Source: CALFVT01 sp039989855 (GTDB lineage: Bacteria > Pseudomonadota > Alphaproteobacteria > Caulobacterales > Maricaulaceae). From it: a stretch of 64,000 nucleotides of DNA. How positions within the stretch are numbered: the stretch's first letter is position 1; each line of letters opens with the position of its first letter. A program made the translations under genes and the position numbers. The stretch lies in contig JBDXGZ010000002.1 in assembly GCA_039989855.1 (NCBI GenBank), positions 45,337 to 109,336 of the forward strand, written 5' to 3'. Below the pieces are notes generated by a model, which was given only the letters and a program-made list of their open reading frames with translations, was not told the origin of the DNA and made no database searches. This document shows, piece by piece, positions 1 through 9,372 of this stretch.

Positions 1-2
1 CC

Positions 3-878
3 CAATCCGAAGTTGCCTACCAAAACGCTGTGGCCTACGCCAATGACCGCTTGCAAGGCCGTAGCCTAACTGGGCCGAAAAACGAAAATGGCCCGGCTGA
101 CCCGCTGATCGTCCATCCTGACGTGCGCCGCATGTTAATGGAAACACGCGCTTATAATGAAGGCGCACGCGCTCTGGCTTATTGGGCCGCGATGATGGAA
201 GACACAGAAATGGTTCACCCTGACGAGAAAGTCCGCGAAAAATGCGATGACCTTCTCGGTCTATTGACGCCCGTTATCAAAGGCTACCTCACGGACATGG
301 CCATGAAGACGACGATTGATTGTCAGCAAATCTTCGGCGGTCACGGCTTCATCGAAGAATGGGGCATGAGCCAGTTTGTTCGCGATACGCGTATTGCGCT
401 TATCTATGAAGGCGCCAACGGCGTTCAAGCGCTTGACCTTGTGGGCCGTAAGTTGGCTCGTAAAGGTGGCCGCGCCTTGATGTCACTTAATGCTGAAATG
501 GATGAGTTTTTGGCTGAACATAAAGGTAATGAAAATATCGCTGACTTTATGAGCGGTCTTGATGATGCGAAAAAGCAGCTGACCGAAGCCACTATGTGGT
601 TGATGCAAAACGGCATGACTAACCCTGATAATGCAGGCGCAGGCTCGACGGATTATATGCACATGATGGGCCTTACGTCTTTCGCTTACATGTGGGCGAA
701 AATGGCGGTTGTCGCTCAAGCAGCGATCGACGGCGGGTCTGATGATGAATTCTATACGAATAAGCTCATCACAGGTCGTTATTTCCTTTTACGGATGCTC
801 CCACAAATTGGCGCGCACCTGGCGAAGCTGAAAACAGGCGCAGAGCCGCTAATGGCGCTTGACGCGGCCGCGTTTTAA
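3..878 (+). CDS. Acyl-CoA dehydrogenase, C-terminal part (cut by window edge)
   Basis: The reading frame is already open at the left edge, so the FAD-binding N-terminal and middle domains lie outside the window; about 291 residues are visible. The IFGGHGF motif and the LIYEGANGVQALDLVGRKL stretch are typical of the acyl-CoA dehydrogenase C-terminal helical domain. The Glu of YEG is the expected catalytic base that abstracts the alpha proton of the acyl-CoA. About 130 residues follow this motif, which fits the subgroup with an extra C-terminal acyl-CoA dehydrogenase domain. It likely performs the first oxidation of a fatty-acid beta-oxidation cycle, consistent with the genes that follow. A terminator hairpin closes the gene. 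Chain-length preference cannot be read from the sequence. Confidence 0.9.
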   Translation, partial: QSEVAYQNAVAYANDRLQGRSLTGPKNENGPADPLIVHPDVRRMLMETRAYNEGARALAYWAAMMEDTEMVHPDEKVREKCDDLLGLLTPVIKGYLTDMAMKTTIDCQQIFGGHGFIEEWGMSQFVRDTRIALIYEGANGVQALDLVGRKLARKGGRALMSLNAEMDEFLAEHKGNENIADFMSGLDDAKKQLTEATMWLMQNGMTNPDNAGAGSTDYMHMMGLTSFAYMWAKMAVVAQAAIDGGSDDEFYTNKLITGRYFLLRMLPQIGAHLAKLKTGAEPLMALDAAAF

Positions 879-893
879 AAACGAAGGCTTTAA

Positions 894-922
894 GCCCGCG
901 CGGTTTCGTGCGGGTTTTTTAT
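894..922 (+). terminator. Rho-independent terminator
   Basis: A GC-rich stem (CCCGCGC paired with GTGCGGG, one G-T pair) is followed by six T residues, 16 bases after the stop codon of the first acyl-CoA dehydrogenase. Its position argues that the next gene starts downstream at 956 and not at the upstream in-frame start at 908, which lies inside the hairpin. Confidence 0.8.
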
Positions 923-955
923 TTTACTCAAAAGAACAAATGTCTGGATATATTT

Positions 956-2113
956 ATGCCCGCAATGGATTTTAAAAACCCTGAATGGTTTGACGAGGAA
1001 GATATCAATATCTTCCGCGAGGCTGTGCACGGCTTTTACGCGCGGGAAATGGCGCCGCATTCGGAAAGCTTTCGCAAGAACAAAATGGTCGACCGCAAGT
1101 TCTGGAATATGGCGGGCGAGATGGGTTTGCTGAATTGCGCGATACCTGAAGAATACGGCGGCGGGGGCGGGGATTACCGCCACGAAATGATCATTATGGA
1201 AGAATTGGTCAAAGCCAATGTCGACGGCTTTGGCCTGTCGCTTCATAATGCCATTGTTGCGCCTTATATCTTGCATTTCGGCACGGAAGAACAAAAGAAA
1301 AAATGGCTCCCGCGCATGGCGAGCGGCGAGCTTGTTGGCGCGATTGCTATGTCGGAACCCGGCACAGGATCTGACCTACAGAACGTCAAAACCAATGCCA
1401 AGAAAGACGGCAATGGCTGGGTGATTAACGGCTCTAAAACCTTCATCACTAATGGCGGGACAGCAAACCTCATCGTTGTTGTCGCCGATACGGGCGGCGA
1501 AGGCAAAATGTCCAAGTCGCTCTTTATCATTGAGACGGACGACCTTGAGGGTTTCCGCCGCGGACGTATTCTTGACAAGGTCGGGATGGACGCGCAAGAC
1601 ACAGCCGAGCTGTTCTTTGATGATATGAAAGTTCCTGCCGATAGTTTGCTCGGCCCAGAGACAGGCCACGGCTTTGTTCAGCTTATGAAAGAGCTGCCCC
1701 AAGAGCGCCTTAATATCGCCGTGCAAGGCGTCGCGCAAATGGAAGCGGCGCTCGAACTCACGGTTGAATATGTCAAAGAGCGCAAAGCCTTTGGCAAGCG
1801 GATTATGGATTTCCAAAACACGCAATTTGAGCTGGCGGAATGTAAAACCATTGTCCAAATTGCGAAGACGTTCGTTTATGATTGCGCCGCAAAACATCTT
1901 CGCGGAGAGCTAGATACGGTCACAGCCTCTATGGCCAAATATTGGGTTACGGATAAAGAATGCGAAGTGATCGACCGTTGTCTACAACTTCACGGTGGAT
2001 ACGGCTTTATGAATGAATACCGTATTGGCCGCATGTACCGCGATAGCCGCGTGCAGAAAATTTACGGCGGAACGAATGAAATTATGAAAATGCTGATCGC
2101 AAGGTCACTTTAA
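956..2113 (+). CDS. Long-chain-type acyl-CoA dehydrogenase
   Basis: This is a 385-residue FAD enzyme of the acyl-CoA dehydrogenase family that makes the trans-2,3 double bond in beta-oxidation, passing electrons to ETF. The MSEPGTGSD segment lies in the FAD/substrate-binding middle domain, and the C-terminus has LHGGYGF and KIYGGTNEIMK. The usual catalytic Glu position in the last motif is Gly, as in long-chain and isovaleryl-CoA dehydrogenases, where the base is a Glu on helix G; the LPQERL segment is the likely place. The start at 956 (MPAMDF) is chosen because the longer frame begins inside the preceding terminator. Thiolase and multifunctional beta-oxidation genes follow on the same strand. 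Confidence 0.9.
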   Translation: MPAMDFKNPEWFDEEDINIFREAVHGFYAREMAPHSESFRKNKMVDRKFWNMAGEMGLLNCAIPEEYGGGGGDYRHEMIIMEELVKANVDGFGLSLHNAIVAPYILHFGTEEQKKKWLPRMASGELVGAIAMSEPGTGSDLQNVKTNAKKDGNGWVINGSKTFITNGGTANLIVVVADTGGEGKMSKSLFIIETDDLEGFRRGRILDKVGMDAQDTAELFFDDMKVPADSLLGPETGHGFVQLMKELPQERLNIAVQGVAQMEAALELTVEYVKERKAFGKRIMDFQNTQFELAECKTIVQIAKTFVYDCAAKHLRGELDTVTASMAKYWVTDKECEVIDRCLQLHGGYGFMNEYRIGRMYRDSRVQKIYGGTNEIMKMLIARSL

Positions 2114-2172
2114 ACTCTTATTTTTGCCGATGATCGGTACACTATATTTTGCTCTAAAAAGGAGACACTCTA

Positions 2173-3384
2173 ATGGCAGATGCATATATTTTTGACGCGG
2201 TTCGAACGCCGCGCGGTAAAGGAAAAAAGAACGGGAGCTTGCACGAGATAACGGCTCTGTCGTTATTAACGCAGCAGCTCGAAGCGCTACGTGACCGTAA
2301 TGATTTGGATACATCCAAAGTTGATGATGTGATCATGGGCTGCGTGTCACCCGTAGCAGGACAGGGCGCGGATATTGCCCGCGCTGCGTCTATCCACGCG
2401 AATTACAATGAAAAGGCCGCTGGCGTTACGATTAACCGTTTCTGTGCCTCTGGCCTTGAAGCGGTCAATATGGGCGCAGCCAAAGTCATGTCTGGGATGT
2501 CGGATATGGTCGTTTGCGGCGGTATTGAAAGCATGAGCCGCGTGCCGATGGGTTCTGACGGCGGCGCGATGGTTGCTGACCCGAACTTCGCTTATGAGCA
2601 TTATGTTGTCCCGCAAGGCGTGTCGGCAGACCTTATTGCCACACGCCACGGATTTACCCGTGATGATTGCGATGCCTACGCGGTTGAGTCCCAAAAACGC
2701 GCGGCGAAATCATGGGAAGAAGGACGGTTTAAGAAATCTATCGTGCCCGTTAAAGATCAGCTTGGCGTCACGATATTAGACCATGATGAGCATATGCGTC
2801 CCGGCACAGATATGCAGTCGCTTGGTTCGCTTAATCCTGCCTTCATTCAGCAAGGCTTGATGATGCCAGGCTTTGACTATGTCGCCTTGCAAAAATATCC
2901 TGAGCTTGAGAAAATCAACCACGTCCATCATGCGGGCAATAGCTCAGGTATCGTTGACGGAGCGGGCGCAGTTTTAATCGGCTCTAAAGAAATGGGCGAG
3001 GCGCTAGGACTTAAAGCGCGTGCGCGTATTAAAGCCTTCGGCGAGATCGGCAGTGAACCGACGATCATGCTAACGGGACCAGAATATATCGCGACAAAAG
3101 TGCTGAAAAAAGCGGGCATGGAGGTCAATGATATTGATTTGTATGAGCTGAATGAAGCTTTCGCTTCTGTTGTGCTTCGCTTTATGCAAGCCCACAATAT
3201 TGACCACGGTAAGATCAATGTAAACGGCGGCGCGATTGCCATGGGTCACCCTCTCGGAGCCACGGGCGCGATGATCCTCGGGACGATGGTGGACGAGCTC
3301 GAACGCTCTGACAAAGAGACGTCATTGATTACGCTTTGTGTGGGCGGCGGCATGGGTGCTGCGACCATCATTGAACGCGTTTAA
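2173..3384 (+). CDS. fadA: Acetyl-CoA C-acyltransferase (3-ketoacyl-CoA thiolase)
   Basis: This 403-residue thiolase performs the final CoA-dependent cleavage of 3-ketoacyl-CoA to acetyl-CoA and a shortened acyl-CoA. The nucleophilic Cys91 is seen in NRFCASGLEAVN, the catalytic His359 in AMGHPLGATG and the second Cys389 in LCVGGGMGAA, all in the expected order. An AGGAG ribosome-binding site lies just before the ATG. The gene is followed after 26 bases by the hydratase/dehydrogenase fusion gene, so the two probably form the alpha and beta parts of a beta-oxidation complex, as FadA and FadB do. The symbol is a family-level assignment. Confidence 0.93.
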   Translation: MADAYIFDAVRTPRGKGKKNGSLHEITALSLLTQQLEALRDRNDLDTSKVDDVIMGCVSPVAGQGADIARAASIHANYNEKAAGVTINRFCASGLEAVNMGAAKVMSGMSDMVVCGGIESMSRVPMGSDGGAMVADPNFAYEHYVVPQGVSADLIATRHGFTRDDCDAYAVESQKRAAKSWEEGRFKKSIVPVKDQLGVTILDHDEHMRPGTDMQSLGSLNPAFIQQGLMMPGFDYVALQKYPELEKINHVHHAGNSSGIVDGAGAVLIGSKEMGEALGLKARARIKAFGEIGSEPTIMLTGPEYIATKVLKKAGMEVNDIDLYELNEAFASVVLRFMQAHNIDHGKINVNGGAIAMGHPLGATGAMILGTMVDELERSDKETSLITLCVGGGMGAATIIERV

Positions 3385-3410
3385 TTCATTAGATTTCAAG
3401 AGATATAGAT

Positions 3411-5735
3411 ATGGAACATTTTACACTTGATATAGACGTCGACGGCATTGCTTTGGTGACATTTGATAGCCCAGGACGCAGCATGAACGTGCTGTCCGAT
3501 GCGGTTGTGACGGAACTCGGCGAGCTTGTCGCCAAGATAACTGAAGACGAGGCCGTTAAGGGCGTTGTCGTCACCTCTGGGAAGTCAGCCTTTTGTGCTG
3601 GCGCTGACCTTGAAGAAATGGGCGGCCATTTTGCGGGCGTTCAAAAGCTCATGAAAACAGACCCTGAAGCGGCCAAAAAGCAGCTTTTCGAAAAGGTCTT
3701 TACACTCAACGCGGCGTTCCGCGCCCTTGAAACTTGCGGCAAACCCGTTGCGGCGGCGATTAACGGCCTCGCTCTTGGCGGTGGTTTTGAGCTTGGTCTC
3801 GCCTGTCATGCGCGCTTTGTTGCGAGTGACAATCCGAAGTTAAAACTGGGCCTTCCTGAAGCGCTTGTTGGTCTCTTGCCAGGTGCGGGGGGGACGCAAC
3901 GTCTTCCGCGTATTTTAGGCTTGATGAACGCTGCGCCAATTTTAATCCAAGGCAAGCAACTCACCGCTAAAGATGCGGTCTCTCAAGGTGTGGCGACAGC
4001 GGCGGTTCCGCAGGTCGAACTCGTAGATACGGCGAAACAGTGGGTCAAAGATAATCCAAAGGCTAAAGCCCCGTGGGACGCGCCAAAATTCCGCTATCCA
4101 GGCGGCGCACCTTACACAGCGCAAGGCTTGCCAATGTTTGCAGGGTCGAGCGCCATGGTGCGCAAGGAAAGCTTCGGTAATTACCCTGCGATGGGCAATA
4201 TCCTAAAGTCCGTCTATGAAGGCGCGCTTGTGCCAATGGACGCGGCGCTACGGATTGAAAGCCGTTATTTCTGCGATCTATTACTTCGCCCTGAAAGCGC
4301 CAACATGGTGCGCTCACTCTTCTTGTCAAAGCAAGCGATTGAAAAAGGCGCGGCCCGTCCCGCAGGACAAGAGCCAGGCGACATTAAAAAGGTCGGCGTC
4401 ATTGGTGCAGGCTTTATGGGCGCAGGCGTGGCCTATGTATCTGCCCGTGCAGGTATTGAGGTTGTCTTGGTCGATAGAGATCAAGAGGGCGCTGACAAAG
4501 GTAAGCAATTTACCATTGATGAGCAAACCAAGCGCGTCAAACGCGGTAAGACGACCCAAGAAAAAGCCGACGCGATTATCAACCGTATTGAAGCCACAGC
4601 GGACTACGCGAAATTAAAAGACGTCGATTTGATCGTTGAAGCGGTTTTTGAAAACTCGGAACTAAAAGCGAAGATCACCAAGATGACGGAAGAGATCATT
4701 GGCGATACGGCTGTCTTTGGCTCTAACACATCAACAATTCCGATTTCGGATTTGGCCAAAGCCTCGAAGCGTCCTGAAAACTTCATTGGCGTTCACTTCT
4801 TTAGCCCTGTGCATAAGATGATGTTGGTTGAAATTATCAAAGGCGAGAAGACCTCTGATTACGCCATTTCGCGTGCGCTTGATTATGTCATTAAGCTTCG
4901 CAAAGTACCGATTGTCGTGGAAGATACGCGCGGTTTCTATGCCAACCGTTGCGTCATGCGTTATATCCAAGAGGGCTATAATATGCTCTCAGAAGGCGTG
5001 AAGCCTGCGTTGATCGAAAACGGCGCTAAAATGGCAGGCATGCCTGTCGGGCCTTTATCTCTCCAAGATGAAGTCGCGATTGATTTGGCCTATAAGGTCA
5101 TGACGCAAACTAAGGCTGATCTTGGCGATGCTTATCCTGAAAATAAAGGCGATCCGATCATTGAAGCCATGTACGGCGCAGAGCGTTATGGCCGCAAAAA
5201 CGGTAAGGGCTTCTATGTCTATAATGGCCGCGAGAAGCATCTCTGGGAAGAGCTTGGGCAGTTCGCCGTTGATGGTCTGCAAGAGCCGCAGCCTGATGTG
5301 AGCGAAATCAAAGACCGTGTCTTATATGCACAAGCGATTGAAGCGGCGCGGACGATGGCAGAAGGCATTATTCATGACCCGCGCGAAGCTGATCTTGGCT
5401 CGATCTTTGGCTGGGGCTTTGCTCCGTTCACAGGCGGCGCGATTAGTTTCATCGATATGGTCGGAACTGCGGCTTTTGTGAAACGCGCGGATGAGTTGAG
5501 CAAAGCTTACGGCGTTCAATTCGAGGTGCCGTCGCAGCTTCGCGATATGGCGGAAACAGGGGAGCTTTACTATCAAAAGTTTAACCCTGCAGCGAAGAGC
5601 ACTTACACGAAATCAGCGTTAAATAAGATGCTTGAAAAAGACGTCGTTAAGATTGCTAACGCGATGGGTATTTCTGCGACCGTGGATGATTTGAAAAAAG
5701 ACACGGTTGAGAAAATTCTCGCAAAGCAAGCTTAA
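3411..5735 (+). CDS. fadB: 3-hydroxyacyl-CoA dehydrogenase / enoyl-CoA hydratase fusion (FadB/FadJ-like)
   Basis: This 774-residue multifunctional enzyme hydrates trans-2-enoyl-CoA and then oxidises the 3-hydroxyacyl-CoA with NAD. The N-terminal crotonase domain (about 1-200) shows the oxyanion-hole region NGLALGGGFELG and the Glu-containing GLPEALVGLLPGAGGTQRL; both catalytic Glu positions are kept. From about residue 327 a Rossmann motif (VGVIGAGFMGAG) starts the NAD-binding domain, and HFFSPVHKM is the conserved active-site His segment. The C-terminal helical domains run to the end. It lies 26 bases after the thiolase gene and ends in a strong terminator. Length is slightly above that of typical FadB (about 730). 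Confidence 0.93.
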   Translation: MEHFTLDIDVDGIALVTFDSPGRSMNVLSDAVVTELGELVAKITEDEAVKGVVVTSGKSAFCAGADLEEMGGHFAGVQKLMKTDPEAAKKQLFEKVFTLNAAFRALETCGKPVAAAINGLALGGGFELGLACHARFVASDNPKLKLGLPEALVGLLPGAGGTQRLPRILGLMNAAPILIQGKQLTAKDAVSQGVATAAVPQVELVDTAKQWVKDNPKAKAPWDAPKFRYPGGAPYTAQGLPMFAGSSAMVRKESFGNYPAMGNILKSVYEGALVPMDAALRIESRYFCDLLLRPESANMVRSLFLSKQAIEKGAARPAGQEPGDIKKVGVIGAGFMGAGVAYVSARAGIEVVLVDRDQEGADKGKQFTIDEQTKRVKRGKTTQEKADAIINRIEATADYAKLKDVDLIVEAVFENSELKAKITKMTEEIIGDTAVFGSNTSTIPISDLAKASKRPENFIGVHFFSPVHKMMLVEIIKGEKTSDYAISRALDYVIKLRKVPIVVEDTRGFYANRCVMRYIQEGYNMLSEGVKPALIENGAKMAGMPVGPLSLQDEVAIDLAYKVMTQTKADLGDAYPENKGDPIIEAMYGAERYGRKNGKGFYVYNGREKHLWEELGQFAVDGLQEPQPDVSEIKDRVLYAQAIEAARTMAEGIIHDPREADLGSIFGWGFAPFTGGAISFIDMVGTAAFVKRADELSKAYGVQFEVPSQLRDMAETGELYYQKFNPAAKSTYTKSALNKMLEKDVVKIANAMGISATVDDLKKDTVEKILAKQA

Positions 5736-5747
5736 GCTAGCACATAC

Positions 5748-5773
5748 GGCGGCCCAAGGGGGCCGCCTTTTTT
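5748..5773 (+). terminator. Rho-independent terminator after the fadAB-like pair
   Basis: A perfect GGCGGCCC/GGGCCGCC stem with a four-base loop is followed by six T residues directly after the fused beta-oxidation gene. The following crotonase gene starts only 18 bases beyond it, so that gene needs its own promoter or read-through. Confidence 0.88.
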
Positions 5774-5791
5774 AAAGATAAAGAGGGATAT

Positions 5792-6493
5792 ATGGCAGAT
5801 CTTGTTACCTATACATTAAGCGGCAATGTCGCGACTATTAAAATGGATGACGGCAAAGCCAATGTGCTGTCGACCGCGATGATTAGTGAGCTAAATACGG
5901 CTTTTGACAAAGCCGAAAAAGCCGATGCGATTGTCATCCTCACAGGGCGTGACGGCATGTTCTCTGGCGGGTTTAACCTCAAAGAAATGCAGGCGGGCCC
6001 AAAGGAAGCGATGATTTTGACCTCTAAAGGTTCAAAGCTTGCGCGGCGTATATTGTCGTTCCCGAGGCCCGTGATTGCGCTTGCAACAGGGCATACGATT
6101 GCCATGGGGGCGTTTTTAATGCTCGCTTGTGATTATCGTATGATTATTGAGGGTGACTATAAGGTCGGCCTTAACGAGACGATGATTGGCATGACAATGC
6201 ATAATGTCGGCATTGAATTAGCGCGTTACCGTTTAGCAAAAAATTACTTCAATCGCTGCGTTATTAACGCCGAAATTTTTAATCCCAAAGGGGCGGTGTA
6301 CGCTGGATTCTTTGACCGTGTTGTACCTGCGGAGCAGGCGGCTATGGCGGGGCCAATGGCAGGGCAAATGTTTGGGCAACTAAATGCGAAGGCCTTCCGA
6401 AATACGAAATTAAGATCCCGCAAAGATTTTTTTGCCATTCTCGATCAAGCGATTGAACATGATCTCGACCCTGAAAAAATTCACGCAGTTTAA
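5792..6493 (+). CDS. Crotonase/enoyl-CoA hydratase family protein
   Basis: A 233-residue single-domain crotonase-fold protein acting on an acyl-CoA thioester. The oxyanion-hole elements FSGGFNL and GHTIAMGAFLMLACDYR are present. In canonical enoyl-CoA hydratase the second segment carries one of two catalytic Glu residues (GGxxE); here that place is hydrophobic (GAFLM), while the second Glu is kept in GLNETMIGM. It may therefore be an isomerase or another crotonase activity and not a hydratase. A GAGGG ribosome-binding site precedes the ATG. Its stop overlaps the next start by one base, so it is translationally coupled to the alpha/beta hydrolase. Confidence 0.85.
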   Translation: MADLVTYTLSGNVATIKMDDGKANVLSTAMISELNTAFDKAEKADAIVILTGRDGMFSGGFNLKEMQAGPKEAMILTSKGSKLARRILSFPRPVIALATGHTIAMGAFLMLACDYRMIIEGDYKVGLNETMIGMTMHNVGIELARYRLAKNYFNRCVINAEIFNPKGAVYAGFFDRVVPAEQAAMAGPMAGQMFGQLNAKAFRNTKLRSRKDFFAILDQAIEHDLDPEKIHAV

Positions 6494-7374
6494 TGATAAA
6501 GCCGCGCGGCTATGAACGCCGCTTTCATGACCTTAGGGACGGCCAAATCTCGGCCATTCACTGCGGAGATTTAAGCCGCCCTATTGAGTTAGTATTTCTT
6601 CATGGCAACGGGTTTAATGGTCTGACTTATCGCCATATTCTCGAAAAACTTCCCGTCCATTCTGTCTCGCTTGATTTGCGAGGGCATGGGTTTTCAACCT
6701 TGCCTATTCCCTCCGAGCCGTTGACAAGTTTTGATATTTTCAAAGAGGATGTGTTGGACTTTATTCGCCGCCATACGGACGGCCAGATTATGATTGTTGG
6801 GCACTCTTTGGGCGGTGCGGTGGCCTTGATGGTCAACCAAGCGCAGCCTGATAAAATTAAATCGGCGTTAATTTTAGACCCGCCAACACTCCCGTCGTCA
6901 TGGCGGTTTTTATTTCGTATCCCCGCTGTAAATAGATGGTTGATGAAAAATTTCAGTTTCGCGAAAAAGGCCCGTGCGCGGACGTCGATTTTCCCTGACG
7001 AAGAGACGTTGTTTAAGCATTATAAAACAAAGCGAGCGTTCAAGGCCTTTACCTCTGAAATATTACGCGATTATATTGAAGGCGGAACGCGGCCTCATAA
7101 AGACGGGATTGAGCTTTGTTGCGATCCTAAATGGGAAGCACGTGTTTTTCTCGGTCATGATAATGATATTTTTGGAGCTGCGAAAAAACTCCCTAAAAAT
7201 AGCTTTTATATTATGGCGTCAGAGCGCATGGCCTCGAGTCCTTTAACTCGACTAAAAATTCGTTTCATTATGGGCAAGCACCGTATGAAAATAGGCGAAG
7301 GGTTTGCTCATCTCTTTCCAATGGAAGACCCTGATTATGTTGCGGCGCAGCTTAAAAGACTTTTGGCAAATTAA
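6493..7374 (+). CDS. Alpha/beta hydrolase
   Basis: A 293-residue alpha/beta-hydrolase fold protein. FLHGNGFN is the oxyanion-hole HG motif after strand 3, and VGHSLGGAVAL is the nucleophile elbow with the catalytic Ser. A late His in FAHLFPMEDP is the likely catalytic-triad His. No signal peptide is visible, so it is probably cytoplasmic. The start ATG shares its A with the TAA of the crotonase gene, so the two are made together. The context points to an ester or thioester linked to acyl-CoA metabolism, but the substrate cannot be read from the sequence. Confidence 0.85.
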   Translation: MIKPRGYERRFHDLRDGQISAIHCGDLSRPIELVFLHGNGFNGLTYRHILEKLPVHSVSLDLRGHGFSTLPIPSEPLTSFDIFKEDVLDFIRRHTDGQIMIVGHSLGGAVALMVNQAQPDKIKSALILDPPTLPSSWRFLFRIPAVNRWLMKNFSFAKKARARTSIFPDEETLFKHYKTKRAFKAFTSEILRDYIEGGTRPHKDGIELCCDPKWEARVFLGHDNDIFGAAKKLPKNSFYIMASERMASSPLTRLKIRFIMGKHRMKIGEGFAHLFPMEDPDYVAAQLKRLLAN

Positions 7375-7387
7375 AAACGTTCGCGAA

Positions 7388-8314
7388 CTAAGCGATTAAT
7401 TGCGGGACGACCCTGGCTTGTAGGTGCTGCAAAACGTCTGGCGTAGGCTCAATGATTTTGCGCGCCTCAAGATCAAACAGGGCGGCGATGGCGTCCATGC
7501 TCGCGATGGCTGTCCCGTCAAACGGATTTATCATCGTATGAACAAGGCGGCGCGTACGCCGATTGATGTCAGCAACAGCAGAGTAAAACACGAAGGGCAT
7601 CCCTGCGGATACAGGCGTGTGGCAGATAAACCGCGTTTCGAGTAAAATGCCCATGACATGGTTTGGCTTCACATCTTTATCATGTACTTCTGGCCAGCCT
7701 TGCTTATAATGGGCAACGCAATCAGATACGCGGCCCATAATAGCGGCCCCCATGACACGTCCAAACATATCGGTTTCGGTACGTTGGAACACGCCGCGTC
7801 CGATAGGCTTGACGCCCCAATTTCCAAGCTGCATTTGGGTGGCGGCTATGGGTGTCATTTTTAGATCAAGGCTGCGCGGGGCGGCATAATTTGGCATATC
7901 CACATGATAGGCCTGCGCCGATTCCATGACTCGCTTTGGCCAGTTAAAACTTTGCCCCGTGGGGAGATAAACATGTTCAATATTTTCTATGATCGTCGCG
8001 GAGACAGCACCGCTATCGGCGTGATAAATTACATGCAAAAGCGTCATGCTGAAATCACTGATCTTAACTAGGCCCGTTTCTATGCGTAAGAGCTGCCCTG
8101 GGCGGCTTTCGGTTTTATATTGGATGTGGGCATCCATAAATTTAACCGAACTTGGATAGCCTTTAGTGAAGGCTTTGGGCAAGCCGAGCATCATAATGAA
8201 CATTTGTCGGGCTTGTTGGGCCTTATAGAGATAATGCCGCATATTGAGGTGGCCGAGGGCGTCACACTCATGTGCCTCTGCTTCACCGGTCCATGTTTCT
8301 ATAAAGCCTGTCAT
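7388..8314 (-). CDS. Acyl-CoA thioesterase-like (double hotdog) protein
   Basis: This 308-residue protein starts with a segment typical of the 4HBT thioesterase hotdog fold (Asp18, His22 and Asn24 within HECDALGHLNMRHYL). The length suggests two hotdog modules in one chain; the second half contains the FQRTETDMFGRVMGAAIMGR segment with a DxxGRV element. Members hydrolyse acyl-CoA thioesters to free acid and CoA. It converges tail to tail with the hydrolase gene (13 bases between stops) and is divergent from the SapC gene. The substrate is not predictable, but the neighbourhood fits fatty acyl-CoA turnover. Confidence 0.8.
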   Translation of the reverse strand: MTGFIETWTGEAEAHECDALGHLNMRHYLYKAQQARQMFIMMLGLPKAFTKGYPSSVKFMDAHIQYKTESRPGQLLRIETGLVKISDFSMTLLHVIYHADSGAVSATIIENIEHVYLPTGQSFNWPKRVMESAQAYHVDMPNYAAPRSLDLKMTPIAATQMQLGNWGVKPIGRGVFQRTETDMFGRVMGAAIMGRVSDCVAHYKQGWPEVHDKDVKPNHVMGILLETRFICHTPVSAGMPFVFYSAVADINRRTRRLVHTMINPFDGTAIASMDAIAALFDLEARKIIEPTPDVLQHLQARVVPQLIA

Positions 8315-8451
8315 AGGCTACCATTAACGGTTTTTACGCGAATTCCCACCCATCAATGCAAGGAAATGGAAAATATGATTGAAGCTTGCTCATTTTTTGG
8401 TTAGGAGGCTTGGAATTTTTTGGCATATGCCGACGAAATAAGGAAAAAATA

Positions 8452-9243
8452 ATGGCTAAAGCACCAGCACAGGGGAATGTCTCCGTAACCGGGAACGTAA
8501 TGTTTTACGGAAATCCACAACCTTTATCCAAGGATAAGCATAAAGGATTTGGCGTCAAACCTGTTGATAAACCTTTTGATTTTTTGACGAAGCAACATTT
8601 CATGCCAATGACGGCGTCTGAATTTGTATCTGCGGCCGCATCTTACCCAGTTGTTTTTGCAGGTGAGCAGCGCAACCCAATCGCGATCATGGGTATTCGG
8701 ACGGATGAAAACCTTTTTGTCAAAGACGGTATATTTAATAATGATTTTTATCTCCCAGCTTTTGCGCGGCGTTATCCTTTCGTTCTAGCAGGCGACCAAG
8801 CAAATGACCGTTTTGTTGTTTGTGTTGATGAAAATGCGGAATGTGTGACGAAAAAGAACCCTGTTTCAACATTTTTCGATGGTGATGATACAAGCCAATT
8901 CACGAAAGATGCGTTTCAGTTCTTGCAAAATTTCGAACGTGACCGTCAGAGTACGGTTGCGATGGTTGAGCGCTTTAAAGAGCTTGATTTGTTTGAGTCA
9001 AAAGACATGCACTTCCAAGGTCAAAATGCTGATGGATCACCAGCTGAACGTCAAAAAATCGCTGATTACTTTGCGGTTTCAACTGAAAAGCTTGCCGGCT
9101 TGGATGAGAAGACACTCAGCGAATTTGTGACCAAAGGCTATATGGGCGTTATTTATGCACACCTTGTGTCTCTTACAAACTGGCAACGTCTCGTTAATAT
9201 GACGCTACGCAAGGCGGCAGAAGAGCGTGAAGCAAACGCATAA
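8452..9243 (+). CDS. SapC family protein
   Basis: A 263-residue protein matching the SapC family: FVSAAASYPVVFAGE, FLPAFARRYPFVLAG-type motifs (here YLPAFARRYPFVLAG) and the LVSLTNWQRLVNM end segment are characteristic. The family is named after a Campylobacter S-layer locus protein, but its function in Alphaproteobacteria is not established. No signal peptide is evident. The ATG at 8452 is preferred over the in-frame start 66 bases upstream because AAGGA lies at the right distance and homologous proteins begin in this region. The gene stands alone and is closed by a terminator. Confidence 0.85.
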   Translation: MAKAPAQGNVSVTGNVMFYGNPQPLSKDKHKGFGVKPVDKPFDFLTKQHFMPMTASEFVSAAASYPVVFAGEQRNPIAIMGIRTDENLFVKDGIFNNDFYLPAFARRYPFVLAGDQANDRFVVCVDENAECVTKKNPVSTFFDGDDTSQFTKDAFQFLQNFERDRQSTVAMVERFKELDLFESKDMHFQGQNADGSPAERQKIADYFAVSTEKLAGLDEKTLSEFVTKGYMGVIYAHLVSLTNWQRLVNMTLRKAAEEREANA

Positions 9244-9266
9244 ATTTATTGATTATACAATCTTTG

Positions 9267-9294
9267 AGCCCGGCTTCAAAGTCGGGCTTTTTTT
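9267..9294 (+). terminator. Rho-independent terminator
   Basis: An AGCCCG/CGGGCT-type stem with a short loop is followed by seven T residues, 24 bases after the SapC stop codon. Confidence 0.85.
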
Positions 9295-9372
9295 ATAAAT
9301 TCTACGTGATAAGGTCGCCGCTTTCCTTTCCTTTAATTTTCTAACCCTATAAGGCTGTTACAAGGAAATTAT

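Noticed and set aside
1376..1897. 173-codon minus-strand frame inside the acyl-CoA dehydrogenase gene
   Set aside because: Length is explained by codon structure of the real plus-strand gene; no domain seen.
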